Positions 6,476-6,691 of a DNA stretch of 6,691 nucleotides are shown here, in pieces. Each line of letters opens with the position of its first letter. Positions within the stretch are counted from its first letter, which is position 1. A program made the position numbers and the translations under genes. The notes under the pieces are model-generated. The model was given only the letters and a program-made list of their open reading frames with translations, searched no databases and was not told the origin of the DNA. Origin of the DNA: an uncultured Alphaproteobacteria bacterium (GTDB taxonomy: Bacteria > Pseudomonadota > Alphaproteobacteria > RF32 > CAG-239); the NCBI GenBank assembly GCA_944392285.1, contig CALXWF010000060.1, positions 1-6,691 on the forward strand, read 5' to 3'.

Positions 6476-6505
6476 ATTGTAACAACATTTTATTTAATTA
6501 GTAAA
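6476..6505 (-). promoter_or_regulatory. Candidate sigma70-type promoter of hfq
   Basis: On the minus strand TTTACT (6505-6500; 4 of 6 to TTGACA), an 18-nt spacer and TACAAT (6481-6476; 5 of 6 to TATAAT). Transcription would start near 6469, giving a leader of about 27 nt containing the strong ribosome site at 6450-6457. A second TACAAT occurs farther upstream (about 6516-6521) without a clear -35 partner. Confidence 0.4.
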
Positions 6506-6586
6506 GCAAAGATTGTATTTATCCCCCTGGTTGTATTAAAATTACTTTAACACAGATTGTACGGCCTGAGAAGCTCTCCTCTATAC

Positions 6587-6670
6587 TGTCATGCTGAAGG
6601 TCACGTTCTTATCCTTTTTCCGTCATTCCAAAGCCCACGCCCTACAGGACGTGGCACATTTGGAATCCAG
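6587..6670. repeat. Imperfect hairpin / probable dispersed intergenic repeat element
   Basis: ATTCCAAA (6625-6632) pairs with TTTGGAAT (6659-6666). Inside it CCACG (6635-6639) pairs with CGTGG (6650-6654), and CC/GG continue toward a small loop after one C/A mismatch. A segment upstream, 6587-6605 (TGTCATGCTGAAGGTCACG), matches 6621-6639 (CGTCATTCCAAAGCCCACG) at 13 of 19 positions, like a diverged second unit. The GTCATTCC...GGAATCCAG ends resemble intergenic repeats scattered through many proteobacterial genomes. There is no T-run after the stem on either strand, so it is not an obvious intrinsic terminator. It may continue past the right edge. Copy number cannot be judged from this window. 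Confidence 0.55.
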
Positions 6671-6691
6671 CGAACTTCTACTTTAGCAGTC

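Noticed and set aside
6568..6578. GAGA-agc-TCTC inverted repeat upstream of hfq
   Set aside because: A 4-bp stem with no T-run; not distinguishable from chance.

Overview
This AT-rich window most likely comes from an alphaproteobacterium. The evidence is the adjacent hfq-hflX pair and the type of the two proteins. Hfq carries the FLVNGVKLQG...YKHAVSTIMPG sequence, and HflX carries GGAGFLGGPGETQIE, a form typical of alphaproteobacteria. The short intergenic gaps and frequent TTG starts suggest a fairly compact genome. I cannot place it more precisely, although gut or host-associated alphaproteobacterial lineages would fit.

Left half (1-3607, minus strand): a three-gene operon read right to left. 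It encodes an AlgI-like membrane-bound O-acyltransferase (MBOAT; 2222-3607), then an AlgJ/AlgX-like SGNH (DHHW) periplasmic protein (1098-2219), then a second, paralogous AlgJ/AlgX-like protein (1-1066) that runs off the left edge. Gaps are 2 and 31 nt. By analogy with alginate and cellulose acetylation, the MBOAT would pass acyl (probably acetyl) groups across the inner membrane and the two periplasmic proteins would transfer them to a surface or secreted glycan. The duplicated periplasmic partner, with four cysteines shared by both copies, is the most interesting feature of the window.

Middle (3608-4458): a 191-nt divergent intergenic region holds plausible promoters in both directions and a perfect 10-nt palindrome. 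A plus-strand hemolysin III/PAQR-family membrane protein follows (3799-4458).

Right half (4455-6442, minus strand): a probable operon hfq -> hflX -> small lipoprotein. hflX starts with TTG two nt after the hfq stop. The lipoprotein gene ends by overlapping the end of the hemolysin III gene by 4 nt, tail to tail. Hfq (RNA chaperone) and HflX (ribosome-rescue GTPase) are both post-transcriptional or stress functions. The lipoprotein's role is unknown.

Far right (6443-6691): no gene. It contains a probable hfq promoter, then an imperfect hairpin/repeat element that looks like a dispersed intergenic repeat. The element may continue beyond the edge.
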